From CAWFZT01 sp963820415 (lineage in GTDB: Bacteria > Chloroflexota > Anaerolineae > Anaerolineales > Anaerolineaceae), in NCBI GenBank assembly GCA_963820415.1, contig CAWFZT010000011.1, forward strand, positions 124,001 through 188,000: a stretch of DNA of 64,000 nt, read 5' to 3'. The notes beneath the pieces were generated by a model, which saw only the letters and a program-made list of their open reading frames with translations, did no database searches and had not been told where the DNA came from. Both the position numbers and the translations under genes were made by a program. Below, piece by piece: positions 52,301 through 61,388 of the stretch (position 1 is its first letter; every line of letters starts with the position of its first letter).

Positions 52301-53567
52301 GGCGTGCTTTTCCCACCGCCATCTGCCAGTCAGCGGCGTTGATATCCGCCTCGAGCACCTGCATCACCTGCCCGGTGGAGGGGTCGAGCAGCGGGACAAA
52401 GGCGGAGATGAATGAGACCCCTCCATCGGTATAAGGGCCCACCACCGCCGGCTGCCCGCTGGCAAAGACAGTGAACAGGGCCTGGGGAGGCCGGTTGTAA
52501 GGAACGCCAGGGCCGGCGTGTTTGGGGTCGCCGCTGGCAATCGAATCCACCGTGAAGATGATCCTGCCCTCGTTTTGCGCGGTTAAATACAGCCAGCGGA
52601 TGTGCGAGGTGGCCTGGTTTATTTGGATCAGCCGGGCGCGCAAAGCGTTGTATACCGGCAGGCTGGCGTCGGTTGGCCGGCCGGTCAACTGCCTTACCTG
52701 GCTGGTGTCGAGAGATGCGCCGGCCACTTGGGCCAGGTTGAGGATGTCGCCACGCGTGCTCTGGTCGGCATCCCTGCCAAGCAGCTCGGTGAGCAGCCAG
52801 CCGCCAGTCAACACGACCAGCAGCATCAGCAGAAACTGCATGGAATATTTTGATTTAACCTCCTCGCCCACCTCAGGCAGGGCTGAAAGGGTAGTCTGCC
52901 GGGAATAGCTCCACACGGCAGCCGTGATCGCCATCGCCAGGATGGCGCACACCAGTTGGATGGGCACGCCCGTCACCTCCTGGAAGGCGGTTTGGTTAAT
53001 CAGGGAGGCGGGCAGGAAGGGCGCGGCGGGCGTAATCACGCCGGCGGCCACGGCGTAGACGGCCAGCAGGATGGATGCCGCCCGCATAGCGGGCAGGCTG
53101 CGGCGGTTTTCCTGCTTGATTTTGGAGAGCTGGAAAACGGTCCAGGCCGCCCACAGGCCGCCGGTCAGCCCGAAGGCGTAGCGGGCGGCGGCATTCAGCC
53201 CGGCAATGCCAACCGGCAGCGCCGGCAGGAGGCACACCAGCAGGGGAAAATAAATCCACCTGCCCGGGCCTTTGCCCTTCAACTGGCGCAGGCCCTCGCG
53301 ACCGAACTCGAGCAGCAAGATGAACGAGACGGTCATCAGCGCCAGGCGCATCGCTGAAAAAACCGGGCTGTCCCCCTCGCTCTGCGCCAGCATTTCCTGC
53401 CACTGGTTGATCCCCTGGGTGAAGCCAAAGCCGGCCAGCCAGATCCAGGGCAGGCGCCGCCCGGGGTCGCGGCGCATTTCGAGGCAGACTGCCGACAGCA
53501 GGATAAACACTAAACCGTAGAAGAAGAGAATATAATCCAACTGCTGCTGGAAAAATTGCGCCGTCAT
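49395..53567 (-). CDS. Hybrid sensor histidine kinase with PAS, two receiver domains and HPt
   Basis: A 1390-residue protein. Residues 1-230 hold about seven membrane spans, a further span near 250 and one near 435 enclose an external sensor segment, then PAS regions (IGSWTYLPELEQMTWSEEM; MIWGSSLPEVLGYSPAEM). HisKA has NMSHEIRMPLNAIIGM (His near 740), HATPase has LVNLLSNAVKFTDEGEV and GGTGLGLAIS. Receiver 1 is LLIVDDNSTNRQ..LDYQMPGMDG (from about 982), receiver 2 is ILVAEDNAVNQK..MDGQMPEMDG (from about 1132) and a C-terminal HPt has HTLKGNSSQVGA (near 1336). This is a complete phosphorelay in one chain. No separate DNA-binding regulator is adjacent. Confidence 0.9.
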   Translation of the reverse strand: MTAQFFQQQLDYILFFYGLVFILLSAVCLEMRRDPGRRLPWIWLAGFGFTQGINQWQEMLAQSEGDSPVFSAMRLALMTVSFILLLEFGREGLRQLKGKGPGRWIYFPLLVCLLPALPVGIAGLNAAARYAFGLTGGLWAAWTVFQLSKIKQENRRSLPAMRAASILLAVYAVAAGVITPAAPFLPASLINQTAFQEVTGVPIQLVCAILAMAITAAVWSYSRQTTLSALPEVGEEVKSKYSMQFLLMLLVVLTGGWLLTELLGRDADQSTRGDILNLAQVAGASLDTSQVRQLTGRPTDASLPVYNALRARLIQINQATSHIRWLYLTAQNEGRIIFTVDSIASGDPKHAGPGVPYNRPPQALFTVFASGQPAVVGPYTDGGVSFISAFVPLLDPSTGQVMQVLEADINAADWQMAVGKARLAGISITLLITLLFVGFFIARERMAATAQQIEASEKSLSAAQKIAHIGSWTYLPELEQMTWSEEMFRIFGVSARNGAPAYADLHRYFHPRDWARFNALNQQAVQESGSAYELEMRLIRPDGVMRYVTARAQGVRRAQSGGPAQILGTLQDVTERKKAQEEMAEWKNRYNLVIAASRQLVYENDLDSGNMIWGSSLPEVLGYSPAEMQGGVDRWTELIHPEERSEAVWTWARAKANLSSYDMQYHILHKDGSYRWVQDRGDFVSSGPAKSAHMMGMLQDITERKQAEEALALAHAELEAANLELQKAGQIKSQFLANMSHEIRMPLNAIIGMTGLLLDTEMSAEQRDFAGTIRTSGEVLLDLINDILDFSKIEAQKMDLENQAFELRRCIEEGLDLIAPRAAEKKLELACSLEDGLPRFVFGDVTRLRQILVNLLSNAVKFTDEGEVVVSVSGQPVEHDQYQLHFAVHDTGMGIPPDRIGRLFQSFSQVDSSTIRSFGGTGLGLAISKRLCELMGGTLWVESAGEPGQGSTFHFTILAQAAPDQHGLQPVGAESGLADLAEKKLLIVDDNSTNRQILLRQAQSWGMQASAVTSGPEALALFHQGASFDAAVLDYQMPGMDGVALANAIRKEEAGQTLPLVLLTSLGYRDILVCTPTRIKDNLDFAAFMTKPVKPSQLYNILVGVIARREVPEKEYAASQAQFDHQMARLHPLRILVAEDNAVNQKVALSLLGRIGYRADVVANGQEAIDALHRQPYDVVLMDGQMPEMDGMQATHLIRQQIPAGQQPHIIAMTAGALQGDRARYLLAGMNDYISKPIRLEDLVRVLMHEVHMHDVRQPADPAAGAVAAPPTEPAATSGRIDRAVLAEFGELMGEEGVQMVAGLVTLYLKDSPLLIQDMRQAVECGNLDDLRRAAHTLKGNSSQVGASRLSGLCFELEQAAITGKLEGAGGMIERIQAEFACVETELKLA

Positions 53568-54674
53568 ACAGTAAAGCCTTTCGTTCTATCTAGCATGCCC
53601 ACACCCCATTCTCCAATATAGCACGTTTGGGCGCAGGTTAACCTTACATAGACTTTATAGTTACCGCCGCTGCTCGGCCCTTGTTTGCGCCCTCTCTACC
53701 CACCAAACCAGCCTAGCTTTAGTTTGACAAAGGCGGTGAGAACTTCAAATTCATTAATGTGCAGTTTGTGTGCCAAACTATGCAATATTTCCTTCATAGG
53801 GGGTTGGTCCAAGTCAAGCCTCCCGGAAATCAAGCCAACCCGGCTTCTGGCTAACCCGGCCCCGCCAGCGATTGAAATCGCTCCCCCAAAGCCAGCGATT
53901 GAAATCGTTGGCTGGGAAAAACCCAAGAGAGGAATTGTCCCCCAAAAACGGGGATATTATTCCGCGAAAAAAACAACGCGAAACAATTCGATATTCGCGG
54001 GCGGCTGGCCGCATGCGCGGAAGCCTGTGCTCGAGGGGGTTGAGGTTGCGGAGGGGGGCATGAGGGGGTGTGTCGGGCATGGGTGGTGGCCTTCCTTAGA
54101 TGCATGCAAGCAAGCTGTGGCTCGAACCAAAAATAGAATAGGTGTTCTATATTCTATTGTAGCAGGGTTGGGGAGAATGTCAACTGCATTAATGTGCAGT
54201 TTTGGGAGCAAATTGTGCAGTTTTTCCTTCATAGGTAGCGGGCCAAGTCAAACCCTAAAGATTTCCGAAAAACTTTAGGGTTTGCAGCCTGCCGGCCATC
54301 ACGATAACCCGGCTTCTGCGTTTCCCGGCCACGCCAGCGAATGGAATTCGCAGTCTGAAGAACACCAAACCCGATCAATCGGGTTAGGAGAAGGGAAGGC
54401 GAAGGCACAAATCGTTCTCTCCGGGATGGCGTGATTCATTGTGTAGGTTATAATTTAAATTAAGGGTGAGACCATCAATAATTTAAGCTCGCATCAAACT
54501 GGAAAAATTAAATCCATCCATTTTACAGAAAATGCCCCCCATGGGGAATAATCAAAAAGCCGGGCCATAAGATAATATAAATTTCTGGACAAGGACAAAT
54601 AGAGGTCATTATTGTCAATATTGAACAAGAAATTTGCATTTTGACACTATATATGATATCATAAGGCAGGATTA
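53568..54674. repeat. 1.1-kb gap with a duplicated block and palindromes
   Basis: Block A (53752-53885) and block B (54187-54352) share CATTAATGTGCAGTTT, CCTTCATAGG, CCAAGTCAA, AACCCGGCTTCTG and CGCCAGCGA in the same order. In each copy the minus strand begins a short reading frame starting MKE-x-LH-x-L-x-x-KLHIN (from 53797 and 54232). Palindromes AACCCTAAAG..CTTTAGGGTT (about 54251-54283) and AACCCGATCAATCGGGTT (54368-54385) are also present. No conserved gene is recognised. Confidence 0.6.
54652..54663. promoter_or_regulatory. 12-bp palindrome before hicA, possible HicB operator
   Basis: TATGATATCATA lies 11 bp before the hicA ATG and close to a TTGACA at 54641. HicB-type antitoxins commonly repress their own operon through such sites; this is inferred. 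Confidence 0.5.
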
Positions 54675-54929
54675 ATGAGTTCAATACGTGATGACTTTGA
54701 TAGAATAAAAAACAATCCGAAGAATGTTACTTTCAAAGACCTGGATAAGTTGCTACGAGACACGGGATTTATCAGGCGACCACAAAAAAGCGGCACCAGC
54801 CATTTTGTCTATAAAATCGAAGGCTGTTTTGAATTGCTTACTGTTCCCTATGCCAAACCGGTCGGTGAAGTATATGTCAAGAAAGCGCTCAAGCTGATCC
54901 AAATTTATGGAAATTTGGATGAGGATTAA
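54675..54929 (+). CDS. hicA: HicA-type mRNA interferase toxin
   Basis: An 84-residue protein reading TFKDLDKLLRDTGFIRRPQK, SGTSHFVYKIEGC and TVPYAKPVGEVYVKKALKLI. The SGTSHFVY block contains the catalytic His of the HicA double-stranded-RNA-binding-like fold. HicA cleaves mRNAs until bound by HicB. ATG 54675 follows GGCAGG at modest spacing. The next gene, 16 bp downstream, is HicB-like, giving the normal toxin-first order. Confidence 0.8.
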   Translation: MSSIRDDFDRIKNNPKNVTFKDLDKLLRDTGFIRRPQKSGTSHFVYKIEGCFELLTVPYAKPVGEVYVKKALKLIQIYGNLDED

Positions 54930-54945
54930 AGGAAAAGAGACTGAT

Positions 54946-55641
54946 ATGAAAACCATGGAAGAATATCTCAAGCTTCCTTATACGATAGAAATAATCCAGC
55001 AATCCGATGGAAGCTGGTTTGTCGGGATTAAAGAGCTGCCTGGATGCATGAGTCAGGGGGATACTCCCGAAGACGCCGTCGCCATGATCCACGACGCCAT
55101 GCGCGCCTGGTTAGAGGTAGCCCTGGAAGATGGCATCCCGATCCCTGAGCCGCAGGTGGACGAAGAGTACAGCGGCCGCTTCATGGTGCGCGTGCCGCGC
55201 GGACTGCACCGCCAACTGGTGCATACCGCCGACCTGCAAGGGGTCAGCTTGAACGCCTACTGTATAGCGGTTCTGGCCCAGTCGCTGGGCCAACCTGTGG
55301 AGGGAAACCAGGCCTTCGCAGGATTGGCATATGCGATTGTACGCTTACTGAAAGGCGCCGGTGTAGACATAAAAGAGGACCAATCCCTGGAAGAAAACCT
55401 GGCCAATTGGATGAACAAAGAATTGGAAGACATAAATACTTTGCTTCAGATTGGAAAAACCGAAGAAGCGCTGTCTGAGTTGATCTATTTATCTAAGGGT
55501 TTGCAAAAGGCCGGTAAGAAAAGTCCATTCTTCCAATTCCTGGCAAAATTCTCCTCATTTGCCCGGCAGATTCTTTCAACTCGCTCCCAAAACCAACCTG
55601 TTGTAGAAATCCGCGCTCCTGTTCCGAATAAAATATCCTGA
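54946..55641 (+). CDS. hicB: HicB-type antitoxin with ribbon-helix-helix and C-terminal extension
   Basis: The start ATG 54946 follows AAAGGAAAAGAG. Residues 1-70 show the HicB fold (LPYTIEIIQQSDGSWFVGI, ELPGCMSQGDTPEDAV, MIHDAMRAWLEVAL). An RHH-like DNA-binding region follows (FMVRVPRGLHRQLVHTADLQ, SLNAYCIAVLAQSLG). The last 110 residues are helical and longer than usual for HicB (about 140 residues), with LSELIYLSKGLQKAGKK. It would neutralise HicA and repress the operon. Function of the extension is unknown. Confidence 0.8.
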   Translation: MKTMEEYLKLPYTIEIIQQSDGSWFVGIKELPGCMSQGDTPEDAVAMIHDAMRAWLEVALEDGIPIPEPQVDEEYSGRFMVRVPRGLHRQLVHTADLQGVSLNAYCIAVLAQSLGQPVEGNQAFAGLAYAIVRLLKGAGVDIKEDQSLEENLANWMNKELEDINTLLQIGKTEEALSELIYLSKGLQKAGKKSPFFQFLAKFSSFARQILSTRSQNQPVVEIRAPVPNKIS

Positions 55642-55681
55642 GATCAATAGCCAGCCGCCCGCACGTAGTGGCGGGGTTGAT

Positions 55682-55810
55682 TTATTCTCCGGCCAGCAGG
55701 TCGGGGTATTTTTCCAGCAAGTCTTGGAGAATGTGCTCTTTGGCGTAGGGTTGTTCAGTCATGGCTTCCAACTTGTGGTTAGGATGGATGAGATAAATTT
55801 TTCTGGGCAT
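55682..55810 (-). pseudogene. Truncated small gene (42 codons), nuclease-associated N-terminus
   Basis: From ATG 55810 the frame reads MPRKIYLIHPNHKLEAMTE, QPYAKEHILQDLLEKYPDLL and AGE, then TAA. The block EQPY....LQ.LL.KYP.LLAG occurs at the start of longer PD-(D/E)XK-type or otherwise uncharacterised proteins of defence regions. Here nothing further follows, so the gene seems cut off. The surrounding 55642-56005 has no other gene. Confidence 0.4.
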
Positions 55811-56005
55811 GCTGCGATCTCAATGGGAAGCGCACCCCTGCGGGTGCACCTACCCCTTCGGGCACATCAAGGGCGAGAGGCGGTGGAGGTAAAAACTAAG
55901 AACCAAACCCGATCAATCGGATTAGAAGAGGAATACATCAAGGATGCAAGGATGGAAAGAATAAGAATATTAGGTGATCCTTTTGATAGTGATTTCATCA
56001 AGGCA

Positions 56006-56848
56006 TCAAACTTCCAGATTGTATGCCGCACCCGAATCGATCTCCATTAAAACCTTGCCGATAGACCTGGAATTGTAAGTGGTTGGGTTAACTAATATCT
56101 CGTCATTTATACCGCCTAATTCATCGACCATGTGATGGATTGTGGGCAGGCAAGTTTGTTCCATTTCTTCTCGAATTTGGTGACTGTTAAACCGAAGAAC
56201 GTGCCAGCCGATAGTTTGGATGGAATTATCCCTTTGATTGTCTAAAGGGATTTGCGATCGATTAGCATGCCACAAATCACCGTCGGTTTCAATATCTACG
56301 AACCCATTTGCACAAAACAAGGCAAAATCTAAGCGGTAAAGCTTTTGCTTAACCCTGAGTTCCCACTGGAGCTCGGCTGACAAGCTCCGTTTTTTTAACG
56401 CTTCCCATAAGTGATCTTCCAGGGGCGATTCATCGAACAGGTCATTGATCACACGAGCATTTTGAAATTTCTTCCACGTAGTTGGGATGAACAGGATTTT
56501 ACGCGGCTTGTGGCTGAGAATGGGGGTAGATAATACCTCCAATCGTTCCAGTCTAAGCCGATAGTACTCTTTGCTGGTTTTAGGATTTAACGGTTCATCA
56601 GAAAAGAGGTCAGTCCGCTTTGCCTTTTCAATCGCGGAAACCCTGCCCCAATAACGCACCGCGTAGGCTTCATGATCGAAAACACTTGTCTGGTAGAATG
56701 CCAGGCAGGCAGGCGGCCAGCGGCGCGGGGCAGACCGGATAGGTATGCGATACCACCCCTCTTGTTGTAAAATGGACAGGTCAGCAGGATTGTTGAGGAT
56801 GGCGACCAGCACTTCACCGCTGGCTTGGTCGGATTTCGGTTGTTTCAT
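56006..56848 (-). CDS. DUF559/VSR-like endonuclease-domain protein
   Basis: ATG 56848 lies inside the hsdR 3' end, a 35-bp overlap. The 280-residue protein has an N-terminal region with RYWGRVSAIEKAKR and LRLERLEVLSTPILSHKPRK. The C-terminal part reads YRLDFALFCANGFVDIETDG, DLWHANRSQIPLDNQRDNSI and QTIGWHVLRFNSHQI, the pattern of the DUF559/VSR-like nuclease fold (D..E.DG..H and R...L...GW.VLR). It is the last gene of the restriction-modification run and may be an added nuclease of the same defence unit. Confidence 0.75.
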   Translation of the reverse strand: MKQPKSDQASGEVLVAILNNPADLSILQQEGWYRIPIRSAPRRWPPACLAFYQTSVFDHEAYAVRYWGRVSAIEKAKRTDLFSDEPLNPKTSKEYYRLRLERLEVLSTPILSHKPRKILFIPTTWKKFQNARVINDLFDESPLEDHLWEALKKRSLSAELQWELRVKQKLYRLDFALFCANGFVDIETDGDLWHANRSQIPLDNQRDNSIQTIGWHVLRFNSHQIREEMEQTCLPTIHHMVDELGGINDEILVNPTTYNSRSIGKVLMEIDSGAAYNLEV

Positions 56849-59800
56849 AAATACTTCTACTTTCCCCAAAGTACGAATCATACACGTGCTGGTAAACCGC
56901 ATTGCATTTCTGGCTGTAAAGAGGAATTTCATATACAGGAGGGAGTTGGTCCAGCTTTTCTTCAATGGTCAGCCGAACAGCGGCGCGAGTCTGCTGGTTC
57001 TTGCGCCAGTCGAGGACCAGTTTATCGGTCTGGAGGGAATTTAGCAGCTCTTTCGCCACCTGCCTGACTTTGTCGCGTTCGACTTTGGTCAGGGGCACCT
57101 CCGGTTTGGTAAGGATGTCGAACACGGCCAGTTCTTCTTCGGTAAGCTGCTCACCAAGGGCGCGCTTTTCTTCTGCATTTAGCGCCTGGGCAAAATTTAC
57201 TAATTCGGCAAAAAAGGCATCCAGATTCTTGGCGCCCGAATTGTAGTCCTCGATCATGCGCTGGAACTGGGCGTAATAATCCATGCGAGTATGATTTAAA
57301 CGGATCATTTTGCGCAGCTTACCGCTGATCATGCCGCGCAGCTTCTCGATCTCAATGCGTTTATGGGCTTGCTCAAACTTTTTCTTCAAGGCTTCAAAAT
57401 CGATCTGGCTCAAATCAACCCAATGCGAATTTCCACCTTGCCCGTTTTCGGCGATTATTTTGCCTGGCGAGGCGCGGATGATATAGCCCTGGTCTTTGGG
57501 CTTGATGTGTTCATCCAGCAGGTCTTCAACCTGTTCCATGATCTCCGAAATATCCGCAGGTGGAATCAGCGAGCGCAGTTTCTCTGCCAGCACCACAATA
57601 GCTTTACGATCTATGCCGAATTCGTTAACGGCGGGGTCCGGCAACATGGCCTGGAAAAGGGTATCCACATTAGCAGCAAGGAGCAGATAGCGGCGCTTGG
57701 TGTCGTCATTTACCAGCACGTCTTCTGAGGCGTCTTCCAGGGCGGCTTCGACTTTGGTGCCTTTCAAGATCACCACGGCTTGATCCATCAGGTACACCCG
57801 CTCAAACCCTTCGGCCTGCTGGATTTTACGCAGGTCGACGCCTAAACCTGCCAGATATTCTTTTGCGCCGGCGATGGCTTTACGGAGCATTTCAACCAGG
57901 GCCTGTTTATCTTTGACCGGCATCTCGCCTTCGGCCAATTCGCCGCCTGCGACCGAGCCATAGATGGCCAGCGCCTGCTGCAGGTTGCGGAACACGCCAA
58001 TGTAATCCACGATCAGCCCGTTCACCTTTTCTTTAAATACCCGGTTGGCGCGGGCGATGGTCTGCATCAGGGTGTGATTGCGCATTGGCTTATCCAGGTA
58101 AATGGTCGAACATCCTGGCGCATCGAAGCCGGTCATCCACATGGCACAAACAAACACCAGCCGGAACGGGTCATCCGCATCTTTGAACTTGGTCGCCAGG
58201 TCTTCATTGACCATGCGCTTGCGGTGAGCCAGTATTTCAACCCCTTTGGCGCGCATCTCCTCGACTTCATTCTGCCCCTGCGAGAGGACCACCGCCATAT
58301 CCATCTTTTGCATGTAAGCAATCCGCTGCTGGATTGCCTGCCATTCCTCGCCGCTATGATTTTCTTGAACTTCTCCTTGCAATAAAGCCAGGTGTTTATT
58401 CCAATGTTTCCTCACCTTATCATACATCTTGACCGCGGTGGCTTTGTCGATTGACACGACCATAGCCTTGCCTTGATAGCCGCGCCCAAGGAAATGCAGC
58501 ACGATATCTTCGGCGATCTTTTCCAGGCGGTCGTTGCGCGCAATCAACAGATATTCGCGGGAGAATTCGCGCTCCAGACGAGTTTGCTGGTCTTCATCCA
58601 GTTCGGCTTGTTCCAGCAGGTCTTCCATGTCACGGTTCAAATCCCGGTCGGTAAGCTGAAGCTCGGGAATGCGGTTTTCATAATACAAAGGCACGGTGGC
58701 CCGGTCATCCACCGATTGTTTGAAGTTGTAGATGCTGACGTAATCGCCAAAGACCATGCGGGTCAACTCTTCGCCCACCATTAATGGCGTGCCGGTAAAA
58801 CCGATAAAGGCAGCTTTCGGCAAGGCGTTGCGCATGTTGAGCGCCAGCACATCATATTGGCTGCGGTGGGCTTCATCGGTCATCACAATCACATCCGCCC
58901 GGTTGGAAAGCTGCGGGTAGGTTTGGCCGTGTTCGATGTGGAACTTCTGAATCAGGGTAAAGACAAAGCGATGGTCTTCCTGCAAGATTTGCTGGAGATG
59001 CTCGCCACTGGTAGCGCGCACGCGGCCCTGCGGCTCGGTCACCGCCCCGCATCCCTGGAAGTTATGGTAAATCTGGTCGTCCAGCTCTTTGCGGTCGGTG
59101 ATGATCACGAATGTCCAGTTGCCGGGGAGCTTGCGCAGCACTTTTTGAGAAAAGAAGACCATCGAAAAGGACTTGCCGCTGCCCTGGGTATGCCAGAAAA
59201 CCCCCAGCTTGCCCTGGTTATCCTTTATGCTTTGAACAGCCCGGATGACGTTGTTAACCCCCAGGTACTGGTGGTTTTTGGCAATCAGCTTGCGCAACCC
59301 GCCGGGGCCTTCCTGGTAAAGAATGAAATTTTCGATAATATCCAGCAAGCGCTCCGGCTGGCAGACGCCGCGCAGCATGGTTTCCAGCGAGATCACCCCT
59401 CGCTCGCCTTCGCTGTTGATCTTTTTCCACTCGCTAAAATGCTCCCACTCGGCGGTGAGGCTGCCGATGCGGCTTTCGCTGCCGTTGGATAAGATGATAA
59501 AGGCGTTGTACCAGAAAAGCTGAGGGATAGTGGTTTTGTAATCTTTCAGGTTCTGATCGAAAGCGTTTTTCAAAGCCTTCTGGGCGGCTTTCAGCTCGAT
59601 AAAGACCAGCGGGATGCCGTTGACGAAACCGATCAGGTCAGCCCGGCGTTTATAGATTTCTCCGGAAACCCAAAACTGTGAGGCCAGGAAGAAATCGTTG
59701 TTGGCAGGGGTGTCCCAATCGATGAGGCGCACGGTCTCGACGCTCTCGTCGCCTTCTTCGACCCGGTAGATGACCTTGACGCCTTCCTTGAGCAATTGGT

Positions 59801-60084
59801 AGACCTGGTGGTTGGCTTCGGCCAGGCTGAGGGTGGAGCGGCCGCGGGTCAGTTCTTCAATGGCCGAGTTGAGCACATGATTTCGGGAGGTCAGGATTGA
59901 GACGCATTAGCGCCGGTCGCAGGCGAGAGAGCAAAACCACCTCGCTGCTGGTCTCACGGCCGAGCATGCCGCCTGGTCCAAAAGTCTCATCGTAACAGTT
60001 TGCCGGTTCCCATCCAAGGCTCCGTAGGAGAGCGATAGCGGGTTGTTCGATCAGAGAATCTTCTGTAAAATCACCCATTTTCAT
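56814..60084 (-). CDS. hsdR: Type I restriction endonuclease subunit R, frameshifted near 59883
   Basis: The N-terminus lies in a separate frame from ATG 60084 (GDFTEDSLIEQPAIALLRSL, then RLRPALMRLNPDLP). It joins the long frame at NHVLNSAIEELTRGRSTLSL if one A of an AAA run near 59883 is dropped. The long frame carries the nuclease region (RRADLIGFVNGIPLVFIELK), Walker A (FWHTQGSGKSFSMVFF), the DEAH box (IVMTDEAHRSQYD), FIGFTGTPLM and the C-terminal helicase part. Repaired, it is about 1090 residues. It forms the ATP-dependent translocase and nuclease subunit with HsdM and HsdS. Promoter-like AT-rich DNA lies upstream (60090-60150). Confidence 0.85.
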
Positions 60085-60164
60085 CAAAATTGCTTATTGA
60101 ATTCTAATACTTATGTGCTAATATATATATAGCCTCATCTACCATGTGTAGAAAGAGATCTGAA

Positions 60165-60182
60165 GTCGCCCGAAAGGGCGAC
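60165..60182. terminator. GC-rich hairpin upstream of hsdR
   Basis: GTCGCCC and GGGCGAC enclose a 4-nt loop, just past the stop of the 162-aa gene. Little T-run follows on the minus strand. It may end or attenuate transcription of the accessory module before hsdR. Confidence 0.5.
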
Positions 60183-60189
60183 AGATGTT

Positions 60190-60678
60190 TTAAATTATCC
60201 TTTTACCATACTTTTTTCGCAATGCCTTCCTGGAAGCATCGCCATCTACCCAAAAGGCCGTAACAAGGAATACTACATTTTTTCTCCTTTGGAGGATGAC
60301 CAGATAATCTAAGTCAACCAGCCATATATAAGTATTGGTTCTTTTATTTTTTTCCAAAAAATTCCACACACAAACATCTTTTAACCTAGAATTTTCGATC
60401 GTCGGTTTGCACCAAGGTAAACGCCGGGCTCGTTGAGGATCGAAAAGCCGATCATTTATTCTTTTATCATCTCGTGACACAAGATGCCAAAATCCTTCCT
60501 CGTAAGGACTGCCAATCTTTCGGTTATCGAAAACAACCCTAAGTTCTTCAAAATGACACTGGATTCGGATAAAATCGCGTTCAAAAATTTCATATAAGCG
60601 GGCTATTAACCTATCCCATTCTTTATCGGTCCCATAACTGGTGTCAAGCATTGCAGGCAACCATGCTGGCATTTCCAT
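60190..60678 (-). CDS. Unknown 162-residue protein, possible small RNase-like fold
   Basis: ATG 60678 starts 2 bases after the DUF3800 stop, so the two are coupled. The protein reads PYEEGFWHLVSRDDKRINDR (with His65), DPQRARRLPWCKPTIEN (Arg83-Trp89), NTYIWLVDLDYLVILQRR and NVVFLVTAFWVDGDASRKAL, with a basic tail. The His, Arg-rich middle and closing beta-hairpin resemble BECR-fold (barnase/RelE-like) nucleases found in phage and toxin proteins. That resemblance is a guess from pattern, not a recognised family match. In the type I restriction cluster it would be an effector or modulator. Confidence 0.55.
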   Translation of the reverse strand: MEMPAWLPAMLDTSYGTDKEWDRLIARLYEIFERDFIRIQCHFEELRVVFDNRKIGSPYEEGFWHLVSRDDKRINDRLFDPQRARRLPWCKPTIENSRLKDVCVWNFLEKNKRTNTYIWLVDLDYLVILQRRKNVVFLVTAFWVDGDASRKALRKKYGKRII

Positions 60679-60680
60679 GT

Positions 60681-61388
60681 TTACAAAACCTCTCTAGGGT
60701 GCCAGATAAAAATATTGGTTTTCATTTCCCGTAAAAGAGTAGTGCGAGTTAGCGAATATCCGCTCCGGCGACGTATCAGATTGATCAAAGCTTGTTTTGC
60801 TATACTCTGAGGTTGACCTCTATTGATGGCAGATACTGCCCCAATCATTAAATCAGCCATTTGCATAATTTCCACTTCAAGAGAACGAATAATCTGTACG
60901 CGCTCAATTATTTCCTTGGAAAAATCATACATATTATTACAAAGAACATCTTGCAATTTGTGAACCTTGATCCCACCACGCGTATCTTTAATGTCAAGGT
61001 AAATTCGATAAAGGTCATATGGACTAAGAATTACCTTCAACATATCGAAATACATTTTGTAATACCACTCATCGTGAGTTTGTTGAAACTCTGTATGGTT
61101 AAGGATGGTTTTATCCGGTACTACCAATACCCGAAAATGCAAATTTTCATTATCAAAAAAATAATCAATAATGGCTTGATAAAAAGAGATTTTGGCAGGG
61201 GAAACTTTTGTCCACTTGATCTCGAAAAACGGAGAAAGACCGAAATCTTTCTTTAACTGACGTATATCTAATATTATGGTAGAAGCTTGATCCAGCGGAC
61301 ACCATATAGAACCTAAAACCATCACTTTTTGATTGTCATTTTCCAGGTGGCAACTTTCATCACAATATACGTTATAAGTTTTAGGCAT
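60681..61388 (-). CDS. DUF3800 domain protein
   Basis: The 235-residue protein starts with KTYNVYCDESCHLEN, the D-E-S start typical of DUF3800 (Asp10, Glu11), and keeps RIYLDIKDTRGG (Asp132) and EIMQMADLMIGAVS (Asp179). The spacing of these acids fits an RNase-H-like metal site. DUF3800 genes are frequent in mobile and defence regions; their biochemical role is unsettled. ATG 61388 overlaps the stop of the small upstream ORF (TAATG), and its stop is 2 bp from the 162-residue gene. It is thus the middle of a tightly packed accessory run. Confidence 0.8.
   Translation of the reverse strand: MPKTYNVYCDESCHLENDNQKVMVLGSIWCPLDQASTIILDIRQLKKDFGLSPFFEIKWTKVSPAKISFYQAIIDYFFDNENLHFRVLVVPDKTILNHTEFQQTHDEWYYKMYFDMLKVILSPYDLYRIYLDIKDTRGGIKVHKLQDVLCNNMYDFSKEIIERVQIIRSLEVEIMQMADLMIGAVSAINRGQPQSIAKQALINLIRRRSGYSLTRTTLLREMKTNIFIWHPREVL

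Noticed and set aside
55724..56050. 108-codon plus-strand open frame
   Set aside because: Overlaps the truncated minus-strand gene and the DUF559 end; composition suggests non-coding DNA.
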